NCBI GenBank assembly: GCA_002049455.2
Contig: KV918765.1
Coordinates: 1-64,000, forward strand
DNA length: 64,000 bases
Direction: 5' to 3'
Origin: Porphyra umbilicalis
Lineage: Eukaryota; Rhodophyta; Bangiophyceae; Bangiales; Bangiaceae
Shown here: positions 21,593-31,552 of the stretch, one piece after another
Layout: each line of letters opens with the position of its first letter
Numbering within the stretch: position 1 is the first letter of the stretch
Notes under the pieces: model-generated
Databases searched by the model: none
What the model was told of the DNA's origin: nothing
The model's input: only the letters and a program-made list of their open reading frames with translations
Translations under genes and position numbers: made by a program

Positions 21593-21769
21593 GCCGCGGC
21601 GGCGGCCAGCTTTCCCTTTTTCCCCTCGTCCAGCCCGAGGGCGCCGTCTTTCCTGTTTGCACCCCCCCCCGCCTTCCCCCCGCGCCCGCGCGCGCCCTCC
21701 ACAGCAGGTTCCGGGGTAATGCCCACGACAGAAAATCCTGTGGTCGAAAACACATTGTTTCCGTACTAA
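20958..21769. other. GC-rich low-complexity stretch, both strands open
   Basis: Proline-coding CCN repeats on plus (about 21140-21769) and Gly/Ala-coding frames on minus (20938-21753). Includes a G run near 21077 and poly-GCC tracts at 21550-21610. Long frames on both strands are expected from composition alone. The minus frame could be a real Gly/Ala-rich protein, but nothing conserved supports it. Confidence 0.5.
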
Positions 21770-23393
21770 GGTCTCATGCACATTTTGCAATTCCGGCCAG
21801 AGACAGTCCTTGTGTGTCCAAAATCTGTTCCTGCTTTGTGTGAAAGAACGCCGCTTATCTGTTCTCCAAAGTTTGTTCTCGGACTGTGCTTGGCAGTCTG
21901 TGTTGACACCAGATCCTAACACATGGAAGGCACATGTTTGCTAGCCGCTTGTCACTGAGTGCCTCATCATCTGCCATTAACGTGCGCACTCGAGGTGGCT
22001 ATCATGTTCGACGACACCAGGATGAGTTGGCTTTCTTGCCGACAACTCGAGAACAGTTTCTTCGACACATCCTGCAACCCTTCTCCTTCCACATGCCGTG
22101 CACGTGCTGTTCCAACGACTGAGTTACATTCATTAAAAACCTATCCAACATGCTTCTTGCACACTGGTTCTCCACGTGCTAGTGCGCGCATCGCGACGCC
22201 GTGTGTGGTGTACATCCCAGTCCAAATCAACGACTATGGCCGTCCCTCATCATACGTGCTCAGCATCCTCCTCGTCATGATAATGCCCACCACGCCCCTC
22301 CTCTCCAGCACCTCCTTCAACTCTCTGGCCGCAGCACTCACCATCTTAAACAGTGCGCCCCTTCTCAACCACAGCCAGCACTCCCGCGCACACTACCACC
22401 GCTTCACCACTTACCCGGGTGACACCAACGTCCATCACAAAAAAACAGGTGCTACAGCCGTCCCCGAGGGTCCGACCTTCCCGCCCCCGCGCCCAGATGG
22501 CGCCTTGAACAGATCGAACCGCAGGTAGGGGACACGACGCACGAAACAGCCAGACAGAAAGTACAACACAAGCAACCATAGCAAACAGAAAAACAACAAA
22601 TAGTGGACTCAGTGGCCATGCACATGCACCAAAAACAGTCGCTGGGCGAAGCTGCGCAGAAGGCTCTCCCTCGAGAAGCATAGAAATGAAGTCCCTCTGG
22701 CGAGATAACCAACCACCAAGACAAAACAATGCGACAACGCACAGAACACAACGTACCCGGAAAACGGCAGTGCGAGGGATGTGAAGAAACGAAACCAATC
22801 ACGAAACAGGCAGTCGGTCATCCACACAGTTGAAAGGCAACGCAGGCAAGAGAGTAGCGTGAGTACCGCGGCGAGAAGAGTGCACACACAGGCCAAAGAT
22901 GTGAGCGATACAGAGGCCTGTGCACGGCTGTTGTCATGTTGTAAGCAATGAGCACGCCGCAATCCTACGCACGCTCAAGCAACAAAAAGACCTGCAATTG
23001 ACAAGCTCAGGCGCGACTCCATCCCCGGAAACAAACGTGGGGAGAAAACGTCGACGGCAGCAACGACAGTGACGATGTGAGTGGCGCGAGAAGGAAAGGC
23101 AGGAACGAAGACGATGGCCAGCGCAAGGCAGTAGAAGTTGCGGCCCGTGGGACATGCGCGGTGGGCGCCGCTACGCAGGCGACGGCCTCACTGACGAGCA
23201 CTCGGGGAGAGGAGGGCTGCGTCAAACTGCCTTCGTGACTAGCGCGTCGCTTGCAGTCAGTGCGCGCGGCCACCACGAAGCGCACGTGTCGGTCTTGGAA
23301 GCAGACACCCGCGCAGCCTCTGGTTGTGTGTACTTCATCCTCTCGGAGACAACTGATGGCGAGTTCTCGCAGATATCCTGGACTTCGATAGCT
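21770..23393. other. No gene seen
   Basis: Mixed composition, short ORFs only. The minus strand at 22346-22962 has Cys/Leu-rich frames in all three phases, which looks like composition and not protein. Confidence 0.4.
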
Positions 23394-23534
23394 TGACAAC
23401 CATTCTTTCGAAAATCCCCAGCTCCAACTGTTACTACAGTAAAGGGTTCCCAATCGGTCCCAATGATGCCGCAGTGGCAGATTTGGAACACTCTCGCAAC
23501 ACTTTGAGGGCTGAAATTTGAGAGAATGGCTGAA
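23394..23534. mobile_element. Fold-back MITE, copy 2 (diverged)
   Basis: Left arm ACAACCATTCTTTCGAAAAT and right arm (reverse complement) TTCAGCCATTCTCTCAAATT pair with each other. The interior keeps the (A)GNGTTCC(C/A)AATC(G/T)G block seen in the 12014-12148 copy. No coding capacity. Confidence 0.6.
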
Positions 23535-24559
23535 TTCCCAGCTTTTTCAACCACAACCGGGTTACAGGCAACGATCCATGTTCTTGTGATTCTCACTGGA
23601 CGTCGATGCATCATCATTCCACGCAAGAAGACAGTTTGATTGGCTCAGGAGGAGGTCCCTGCCGCTGAAGCGTACGACGCGGATCCAGTCTTAGTGAAAG
23701 CACAATAACGGGGAAAGCAGAGATCCGGAGTGCAGACATCTTGCAACAGCTCGTTGCTTCCATTCCGGGATGGAAGCAACGAGATGTTAAGTCAGATGTG
23801 CTGACAACGAGAATGTAACGGATTCACTGCAAGCTCTATGGAACCGACAGTCCAATCTGTGGAGCCACTTGAGCCAATCAGTGCTCAGCTTTGCCGTGTG
23901 ATGGAGTCGGCAACGTGCCATCATGGCAACAGTCTTGTGCAAGCCAATCCTTACTCATTGGAGCTATCGAAAGCATCCCAATTCTGCCAGAAGCGTCGAC
24001 GACAAAGCACTGCCACTGGCCCGAGGATGTCACGACAAATTCGCGGGGCACCCTGTTATGGCATGGATGTTCCAGACCTCTTGCCGATGACACGTCCATC
24101 TGGCAGCGCGACGGCATGCCCTCTCCATGCCCGCCCGCCCGCAGAGAGCACAGTTACGCGGACTGTTGTGCCAATCGACAAGTGTATAAGAGCACGATAG
24201 TCTAGTCCTCGGGCACAATCTGCCCTCTCTCACCGTCCCAACTCGCCTGTCCAACTCTCTCTCGTCGCCACCATCCCGACCACGAACTGTCCCCCCGCAC
24301 CCGGCTGCACTCCCTGCGCACCTAGCCCACCCCCTCCGCGCGCTCCAACTCGCTGCTGGTCTCCCACGTCGTGCTCAACCATGCTCCGTAGATGGCTGAG
24401 ATCGGTCTTTACGTCCCACCCTGTTGACCCACGCTCCGCGGGTGGTTGAGGATGGCCACATACACCCGTCCTGCGTCGAAGTACACGCCACTGGTTGCTG
24501 GGAACGGCATTTATCTCCTACCTCTGTGTCGATCGTGGCTCCACTGGTAGCTGAATGCC
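23535..24559. other. No gene seen
   Basis: Short frames without features. A short inverted pair of GGAAGCAACGAG-like words lies near 23745-23785. C-rich sequence occupies 24210-24360. Confidence 0.35.
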
Positions 24560-25015
24560 GTCTCAAACTCCCGCCATGTGTCGAGCAATGCTCCACTGGC
24601 GGTTGAGAACCGCTCGAACTCCCACCATGTGTTGAGCTATGCTCCATTGGTGGTTGAGACTGGCTCGAACTCCCACCACGTGTCGAGCTATGCTCCACTG
24701 GTGGTTGAGACTGGCTCGAACTCCAATCACGTGTCGAGCTATGCTCCACTGGTCGTTGAGACTGGCTCGAACTCCCATCACGTGTCGAGCTATGCTCCAC
24801 TGGTGGTTGAGACTGGCTCGAGCTCCCGCCGTGTGTTAAGCTATGCTCCACTGGTGGTTGAGACTTGTTCGAACTCCCACCACATGTCGAGCTATGCTCC
24901 ACTGGTGGCTGAGACTGGCTCGAACTCCCACCATGCGTCGAGCTATGCTCCACTGGTGATTGAGACTGGCTCGAACCCCCACCATGCGTCGAGCTATCCT
25001 CCACTGGTGGTGAGC
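24560..25015. repeat. 51-bp minisatellite, about nine copies
   Basis: The unit contains GAGCTATGCTCCACTGGTGG followed by TTGAGACTGGCTCGAACTCC and CACCACGTGTC. Because 51 is a multiple of three, frames stay open on both strands: SSYAPLVVETGSNSHHV on plus and SSSQSQPPVEHSSTHGG on minus. Degenerate units extend left to about 24390. Confidence 0.9.
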
Positions 25016-26216
25016 CGGGGATGGTGTGTGGTTCACGTTGAGATAGTAAGTGCCTTCTTGTAACAGTAAACACGCTGATTCAGCTCGGTATGAAATAAAG
25101 TGGCCGGCACGGAGGGATATGGAATATTCGTGACTCACATTCTTTTGTAAACGAGTGTCTTTTGACGAGAGCGCACTGGAATACGCTGACGAAAAGGCCA
25201 GAGAATGTTGACCAAATATTTACAGTGTTGCGTGTTTCTGAACTGACGCTACTGTGACAATGCACCGGACCAATTAGAGGCCGGCGGTGCCTCAGCATCA
25301 GCGCTGCGACACAACGCGTCTCAGGAATTATCGGCACGTCCACCGTTGCAGGCCGCCGAAGCCCGTGACAACGCCACCCACCGCAGCTCGTGCCAGCTGT
25401 TGGTCGGGCGGTGCGTCCGCCGTGCGAGAGACGGAGCGTACAGACCGGAACGGTTGGCAGCGACCTGTGGCAGTGCTGACCGCTTCCTTTCTGCTGCATT
25501 TGTCCCATCCGGCCACCGAGCGGCGGCGACTGAGGATATGGTCGATGGGTCGTGTCGACACTCCGCATGACCGGTGCCACGCCTTTCTTGATTGCTTCGC
25601 GTGGCGGATGGACGGGTGGAAGGTGCTGGCCGGGCGCGCAGTGTGCGGGGTTTGAGGCGGACACGTGTGTGCGCCGTCCGACGTGGCGGTCGGTAGGTGT
25701 TCCTCAGTCCTTTCCCCAGTGTCTCTTCCCAGCGTCGCCCGGCCCTCCTCCCAGGTAGGCGCCGATCACCACCATCTTGGGTTCCCCCCGACCCCCTTCA
25801 CGATTGCGAGGCGCGCACTCTTCCTCTTTTCTGTCGGCTCTGGCGCTCTCCAAGCGCTCTGCCGCACGGTATCCGCTGGTTGTTCGTTTCCCCGATCGTA
25901 TCCACCGGCCCTTCGCCTTCTGGTCTTCACTCACTAGACGCAGCTCGTTCTGGTAGCCACGGATCAGCACGTACTGCGCTTCATCTCAGCTCTTGGTATC
26001 GTGTCCGATATGGACAGCAGTAATTCAACAGCAAGCAGGTGCGTTGGCGGGGATACACACGCACGCGAATGACGAATGCTCTGCCCTTGATGTGCTGTAC
26101 CGATTCTTGTTTTTGCTGTTCGATGGCGTGACATGGCCGTACCACTGGTTTGCGACGCTGACTGACAGCCCCGTCATATTTTTGCTGTACTATTTTGATT
26201 TGTATGGCGTGTTGTC
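25016..26216. other. No gene seen
   Basis: Overlapping short ORFs on both strands without recognisable content. It may include the promoter of the following ORF. Confidence 0.35.
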
Positions 26217-27341
26217 TTGGTTTGGAACAGCTGCAGTCCGTCGTCGATTGACAACCATAGTGATCTTCCACAACTACCCGGCTCGCCTGAAGGGCATGCT
26301 GCCTCTCACCTACAGTTCGAAACGGTGGGCAACCCGTCCGCATTTTCTCCCGGGGCGGGCGGTGTAGCTTCTCACGACACTGCTCATGGACATCCCGAAG
26401 CGCCCGCTCCTGACGTGCTGATCGCCGGCGCCTCACCAAGTCCTCCCACGAGAGCGGGCGCAAGCGCTTCCAATGGACGGCGCAATGCAGATGTTGTCAC
26501 GGTCGAGGCCCTTGCGATGGAGGTGCAGGGTACGCGACGTCAGTTTGGAGAGCTACACCGCCTGGCAGAGTTGTTTTCGAGTCTTCCGTCCGCGGTGCTC
26601 GCATTTGCGCAGCAGCTGCGCGAGGCCGACGCCTCCTGTTCACCCCGTCGGTGGCTCTTCTCTGTGGTGGGGCTTGATGAGTTTGCCCTCGGTCGCTCGC
26701 TGCAGTCTACGCTTCGTGGAAAGCTCTTGGACCGGCTCCAGGCCCGGCCTCTCGCCATGGCTCGCAGCCGAGACGCATCCGCCGTCAAGGTGGAACTCGA
26801 CTGTACCTACGGTGGCTTGATGCAGCTGGTGCATTTCCGGAACTTGTCGCTGTCCGAGTGCACCCTCCGCCAATGTCGCGCGTCCTGTGCTGTGCAACTG
26901 CCGTCTCCGCGTGCAGTGCTTGACGCCCTGGAGGTGCCGATGCACATGGTGCCTACAGCTCTGCTGCGCACCTTTTCGCGGCAAAACGGGGACACTGTCA
27001 CACGTGTGCTGTTGGAGAATTACGTAGCTCCAGACGGGACGGTATTCTACGTGTTGGGGCGTGACTTGGAGTCTCGCACCGTAACTGTGGCGGTGCGACA
27101 GTCGGAGGACATTGATGTTGCTCGCGGACAACCTTTGCACGCACTCCAACGGCGTACAGTTGCAGCTGGCAACATCATCAACCTCCCCTCCCATCCGCAG
27201 TGCCGCCTTTCATGGCATGCCAACCTGAGGAGCTCTCGGCTGGAAGCCGACGCGGGTTTGGTATGGGGCCGATTGTGTCTGGTTGTTCCGTCCACTGTCG
27301 TAGGCGGTAACGGCAGCGACTTGTCAACCTTTGTGCTCTAG
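26217..27341 (+). CDS. Hypothetical protein
   Basis: Not recognised. The frame is open for 375 codons; the first ATG in frame is 26517 (MEVQGTRRQFGELHR), the longer start being TTG. The part after 26500 has regular amphipathic patterning (GELHRLAELFSSLPSAVLAF, LDALEVPMHMVPTALLRTF) and a beta-rich end (YVAPDGTVFYVLGRDLESRT, GLVWGRLCLVVPST). A second open frame at 27384-27773 may be a further exon. It lies among transposon ORFs, and its beta-rich C-terminus faintly resembles the end of the transposase at 43.0-43.4 kb, so it may be a relic of another such element (weak inference). Confidence 0.4.
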   Translation: MVWNSCSPSSIDNHSDLPQLPGSPEGHAASHLQFETVGNPSAFSPGAGGVASHDTAHGHPEAPAPDVLIAGASPSPPTRAGASASNGRRNADVVTVEALAMEVQGTRRQFGELHRLAELFSSLPSAVLAFAQQLREADASCSPRRWLFSVVGLDEFALGRSLQSTLRGKLLDRLQARPLAMARSRDASAVKVELDCTYGGLMQLVHFRNLSLSECTLRQCRASCAVQLPSPRAVLDALEVPMHMVPTALLRTFSRQNGDTVTRVLLENYVAPDGTVFYVLGRDLESRTVTVAVRQSEDIDVARGQPLHALQRRTVAAGNIINLPSHPQCRLSWHANLRSSRLEADAGLVWGRLCLVVPSTVVGGNGSDLSTFVL

Positions 27342-27773
27342 GCCAGCGACCCGTCGAGTGGCGGGTTCCAGGGTCTTGGGGACGTGACACAGCTGCCGCC
27401 AACGCCGACTCTGACGCCGACGCCGTCAACATGTTGGTGGCGCTCGGCTACATGTCGTACCGATATCGAGGCCGAACCTCTTCGTTTGGCGGCGCGTGTC
27501 GACGCCGCCTGCATCGCCCTTGTGCTGCACTGTCTCCAGCAGCTGGGAGCAACAACAATGCCCCCCTGTGCAGTGTGGGTGGTTCAGGCGCTCACTGTGG
27601 CAGTGAAGGGGCCGGCGGCGGCTGGGAGCCTACACCGGGCAGCCACGGTGCGGGCTGAGGTGCTAATGGTTCGACACCGGGGCGGTACAGGTAACGGAAG
27701 GGCCACGGCCGGAAGTCCTTTCACTCCCGGCCGGCAGGCGGGCCCCGGGGGTCGATTATGGGGTTACTATTGA

Positions 27774-29212
27774 GGGGGAAGGTGTGGGCTCGGGGTGGGT
27801 TTATAGAGGCAACATTGTAATCGGGTGAACGCAAGCGTAGCATACATTCTAAAAAAGGAATGGCAGGACCCCGCGTACATCTAACCACGCGCATCCCTCA
27901 GCCGGCGCGCCGGCATCACGTCGGTTGGCAATACGATCTTGCGCTCAGCGTGCATGGCACACGGTCATGTATACGGAACCGTGGCAGAGCGTGTCCTGAT
28001 ACGCACGACGATACATCTTTGTTAGAAACAAAGATTGTGGCTTTCTGCGTCATCCAGCGCGCGACTTTCAGCTCCGCCCCGTGACGTCAGCGTCGACTAA
28101 AGCTTTGAAATTCCATCTAGAGTTACTTTGTGCTGGCGACAGCACGCTTGCCAACACGTTTGCGACTTGTTGCTCACGGCCTCGAGAGCGTCTATCTGGC
28201 AGTCACTCGCTCATCAATGTTGGTCCCTATCAACGGTGCCGTATCCTTCGCTATTCGTGACTCTCTTGGTGTCGCCGGGGTGGCGGAACCCCCAGGCGCG
28301 CCTGGTTTTTGAATTAGGTCGATCCGCTGCCGTCCTCTTCTGTTGTGCCGCGCTGCTTGAGGGGTTTTTCCCTGGCCGATCGGCTGCTGTACGCAGCCGT
28401 TGGACCGTGCTGCTTGAGCTGCCGCTGTGGGGGGTGCTCCGTGGAGCACACCGTGTTCTCGATGACGAGCGGGGGGCAGGAGGGACCGAGCTGTTGGTTT
28501 CAGAGAGACAGTGGTGAAGTTTGACTGAGGCATCGCCACCTGTGCGCGAGGATGGTCACTTGAGCACGGCTGACGTGGATGCACAGCGTGTGGCGCGTCT
28601 GCTGAGACTGGTGCGCCGCTCGGGCCAATATCTCTGTTCAAGAAATGTGGCGGTAGCCCGGCTGGCCTTGGGCGAGAGCACCCAGTAAGGCTGGACAGGG
28701 CTGCCCGACTGGTTTCATCATGAGCATCAGTGAATGACTAGTCTTGTGACCTTTTCCATCTGTTAGATGTATGGCTCAGTGGCACCGTTCTTTCACTGAC
28801 ATCCCCTCCGAGAGCGCACAGGATCACGTCTGAGACTGGTGCTCGTGGGTGCCCTTGGCCTGCCAGTTCTTGGCCCGGGTAAGTGTCTGCCAGCACTCTT
28901 CATTATAGAGCCCGGCAACTCGCGTCTCTGCGTGCCCGTGCCGGGGGCTCGACCGGCCAGCCACTTGCGCGGTGCTCTGGAGTGGTACCCTCCCACAGCG
29001 CGGACCGGCTTCAATCTATGAGGGCCGCCGTTGGCTGCTTCGCGAGGACTGCGGTGCGATTTTGCATTGAGCGACAGCATTAATAGATGTGGGCACCGAT
29101 AGGTTGCTTTACGTTTCCCCGGCTTGTCTCTTACTCCAATGACGTCCTGCCCTTACGCAACACGATACCTTCTGGCCGATTTTTTGCGCTGCTCCTCATC
29201 ACTCCGTCTACA
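27774..29212. other. No gene seen
   Basis: Several short ORFs, none with domain or bias. It includes the 5' flank of the next ORF. Confidence 0.35.
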
Positions 29213-31453
29213 ATGCAGCCCTTGCCGCCTCCTTCTCCTGCCAAGAAAAAGCGGCGGCTGCGTGATCAAGCTTCTAAGAACGGCGGAGCGGCCGCTATGG
29301 CGCCCATGGCGGCGGCAGTAGGCGTGTCAGCGGCGGCGCCCGGCGCTTCAGCGGCGGCCGTCACGGCTGCGGCAGCGGCCGGGTCGGCGGCGACGAATGA
29401 CGCTGCGCTGTCGCACGCACGAGGATCGGGGAGCTCTGCGACCACCGGTGGACACTCGAGAACGGTGACTTCAGCGGAGGTCAAGCGCCGCGCCGCCGTA
29501 GCCGCAGCAGCCGCAGCTAAAGCTGCAAAAGCAGCCGCCATCGCCGCCGCTGCGGCCACGCCCCCCGTCCGTGCCGAATCTGGACGGTCTGCGCCAGAGG
29601 GCTCACCCATGCGTGACCGTGGTGCAGTAGACGGCTCGTCTTCATTGATTGCGGCGGCTGCTGCTTCCGTGGCGTCACCGGGTGGTCGAGAGCGTCGTCC
29701 CGCGCGCACCGCAACTGTGGCGGCGGCTTCGCCATCACGCGTCGTAGGAGACCGTTCTCCTCTTACTTCATCAGATGCTGCTGCTGCGGCGTCGTCACAA
29801 CCAGGTCGACGTCTTCCACCGCTCCCGGCAGCAGGAGCAGCGGCGGCGGCTGCAGTGACGGGAACGATCCCAGCTGTGGCGGCAGCGGCCGAGATGGGCA
29901 GTGCCGGGGCTGGTCCCACGGCCATGCAACGACTAGCTCAGCGCCGGGCGGCCACTCCAGGAGCAGGAAAATTCGGTCAGTCGTTGGAGGTTGGCGACGC
30001 TGCGCATCATGGAGGTGGCTCCAGCGCGGTGCTGGCCACGCCGCCAATGAACGCACATGCTTCAATCATCCAAAAGACCGTCAACATGGCCATCGCGGCG
30101 GTGGGGACAGCTTGGCGCACCATTGTTCGTGAGGAGGTCGGCAAGGAGGTCAGCAGGCACGCCGACTTGATGAACCAGCCGGCGGGGCCCCTGATGAAGG
30201 CCATAAAGAAGACGGTGGAAGACGCGCACGTCACTCATGCGGGCCGCGCTTTGGCTCCGGGGCGTGCGTGGTCTGAACGGGAGAAGAAGGTCATCCGCCC
30301 AGAGATGGAATCTGTCTTTGACTCGTCACTTGTGCGCCCTATTGCGGCAGTGGCGATTGCGGCCATGGTGATGAGGTTGTACAACTTACCGGAGGCGTGC
30401 GGGGACGTCCTCACCCCGTTTTTTCCTCCCGTCAAGAAGACGATTGGCGACAAGTCTTTCGCCGTCAAGCACTACAATGTGTTCATCGATTCGGTCTTCA
30501 AGCGGGCCATGATGGTGCTCAAAGCCCGCCAGGCGCCGCCCGACGTCATCCGGGACTTGACTAACGCGTCAACATCGAAGAACAAGGTCACCCAGATCAT
30601 TCTGGCTGTCTTGCGCGTCATCGTCAACGATGGACGGTGCCTTGCAAGAGCGTATTGGTGGCGCACAACTGGTTACTACATCTTTCACCCATCGCCGCTG
30701 GTGTACATCAACCTGGAGGACCCGTCCTCGCCGCGTCCGGCTCTTGAGGACGCTGAGGGTTCAACTTACTTTTCATTCAAGCGAGCTTATCTTGCGTCCC
30801 CGTCGGGTCTCATTTCCGTACAGCAGCTCGTGCCGCCTTCCATCCAGCTCATGACGAGCGACGCCCTGGCAAAGACTGGGCGGGCATCGAGGTCCAGCGC
30901 GGCCACTGGTTCTTCGTCTGCTGCAGCATCCCCGCCATCAATCCCATCGGGAGGTGCTCTTGCGGCGCCTTCCGTACGCCAAGTACACGGGGAGGTACAG
31001 ATCGTGGCGACCGGGTGCCTTTACCGCGTGGCCGCCGGACTGCTGCACGCGTTGCCCGGAAGGGACCAGTACAAGTACCCTGCTACCGTCGTGTGGGCCG
31101 TGGCAGTCTGCTTGAGGAAGATGCTTGTGGAGCCGCGGGCGCCGTGGACAACGGACGACGGCCTCAATGGCCTGGGACCAGATGAGCGCAACAAGCCCGG
31201 GCGCTGGTACGTCCTCATGCCGACCATGACCAAGCGCGCTGTTGAGGACATTTTGCTACAGACGGCCGCGGTCGACCAAGCCGATGAAGCCGACGAGAGC
31301 GCGGCGGCCGCCTTGGCGGCCGCCATGGACGTGCTGGAGGAGCGTCGAGGCGAAGTACCTGAGGAAGATGACCTGCTCAACGAGGTCCCTTTAGAGCTTC
31401 CAATGGACCATGTCGGTGACAACCGCAACGAGGAGGGCGGCGTCGCCCCATGA
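29213..31453 (+). CDS. Hypothetical nuclear protein, probable transposon partner ORF
   Basis: Not recognised. 746 residues from ATG 29213 (MQPLPPPSPAKKKRRLRDQ), the first ATG after a 5' open stretch; KKKRRLR is a candidate nuclear signal. Residues about 15-300 are Ala/Ser-rich and disordered, rich in (A)n tracts. The ordered core (about 310-550) includes SIIQKTVNMAIAAVGTAWRT, SFAVKHYNVFIDSVFKRAM, TQIILAVLRVIVNDGRC and ARAYWWRTTGYYIF. A second linker and an ordered end (GCLYRVAAGLLHALPG, ALAAAMDVLEERRGE) follow, with an acidic tail. The frame is unbroken over 2.2 kb. It is tail-to-tail with the TNP2-like ORF, 100 bp apart. Like 4707-7137 it pairs a transposase with a basic-start, acidic-end protein, which suggests a second element ORF (inference). 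Confidence 0.5.
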   Translation: MQPLPPPSPAKKKRRLRDQASKNGGAAAMAPMAAAVGVSAAAPGASAAAVTAAAAAGSAATNDAALSHARGSGSSATTGGHSRTVTSAEVKRRAAVAAAAAAKAAKAAAIAAAAATPPVRAESGRSAPEGSPMRDRGAVDGSSSLIAAAAASVASPGGRERRPARTATVAAASPSRVVGDRSPLTSSDAAAAASSQPGRRLPPLPAAGAAAAAAVTGTIPAVAAAAEMGSAGAGPTAMQRLAQRRAATPGAGKFGQSLEVGDAAHHGGGSSAVLATPPMNAHASIIQKTVNMAIAAVGTAWRTIVREEVGKEVSRHADLMNQPAGPLMKAIKKTVEDAHVTHAGRALAPGRAWSEREKKVIRPEMESVFDSSLVRPIAAVAIAAMVMRLYNLPEACGDVLTPFFPPVKKTIGDKSFAVKHYNVFIDSVFKRAMMVLKARQAPPDVIRDLTNASTSKNKVTQIILAVLRVIVNDGRCLARAYWWRTTGYYIFHPSPLVYINLEDPSSPRPALEDAEGSTYFSFKRAYLASPSGLISVQQLVPPSIQLMTSDALAKTGRASRSSAATGSSSAAASPPSIPSGGALAAPSVRQVHGEVQIVATGCLYRVAAGLLHALPGRDQYKYPATVVWAVAVCLRKMLVEPRAPWTTDDGLNGLGPDERNKPGRWYVLMPTMTKRAVEDILLQTAAVDQADEADESAAAALAAAMDVLEERRGEVPEEDDLLNEVPLELPMDHVGDNRNEEGGVAP

Positions 31454-31552
31454 GTGAAAAGCATAACCGATGATTTAGATGACGTGCGGACAATAGAATC
31501 CAAGCCAAGGCGTGTTCTGTATCGAGCTTCAAAAAGCTTCTCAACAACAAAT

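Noticed and set aside
21090-21769. Proline-rich plus ORF and Gly/Ala-rich minus ORF
   Set aside because: Simple CCN/GCC repeats open both strands; no start context or motif favours either.
24375-25073. Tandem 51-bp repeats as a CRISPR array or a repeat-protein gene
   Set aside because: Units are contiguous with no spacers, so not CRISPR, and both strands are equally open, so a gene cannot be claimed.
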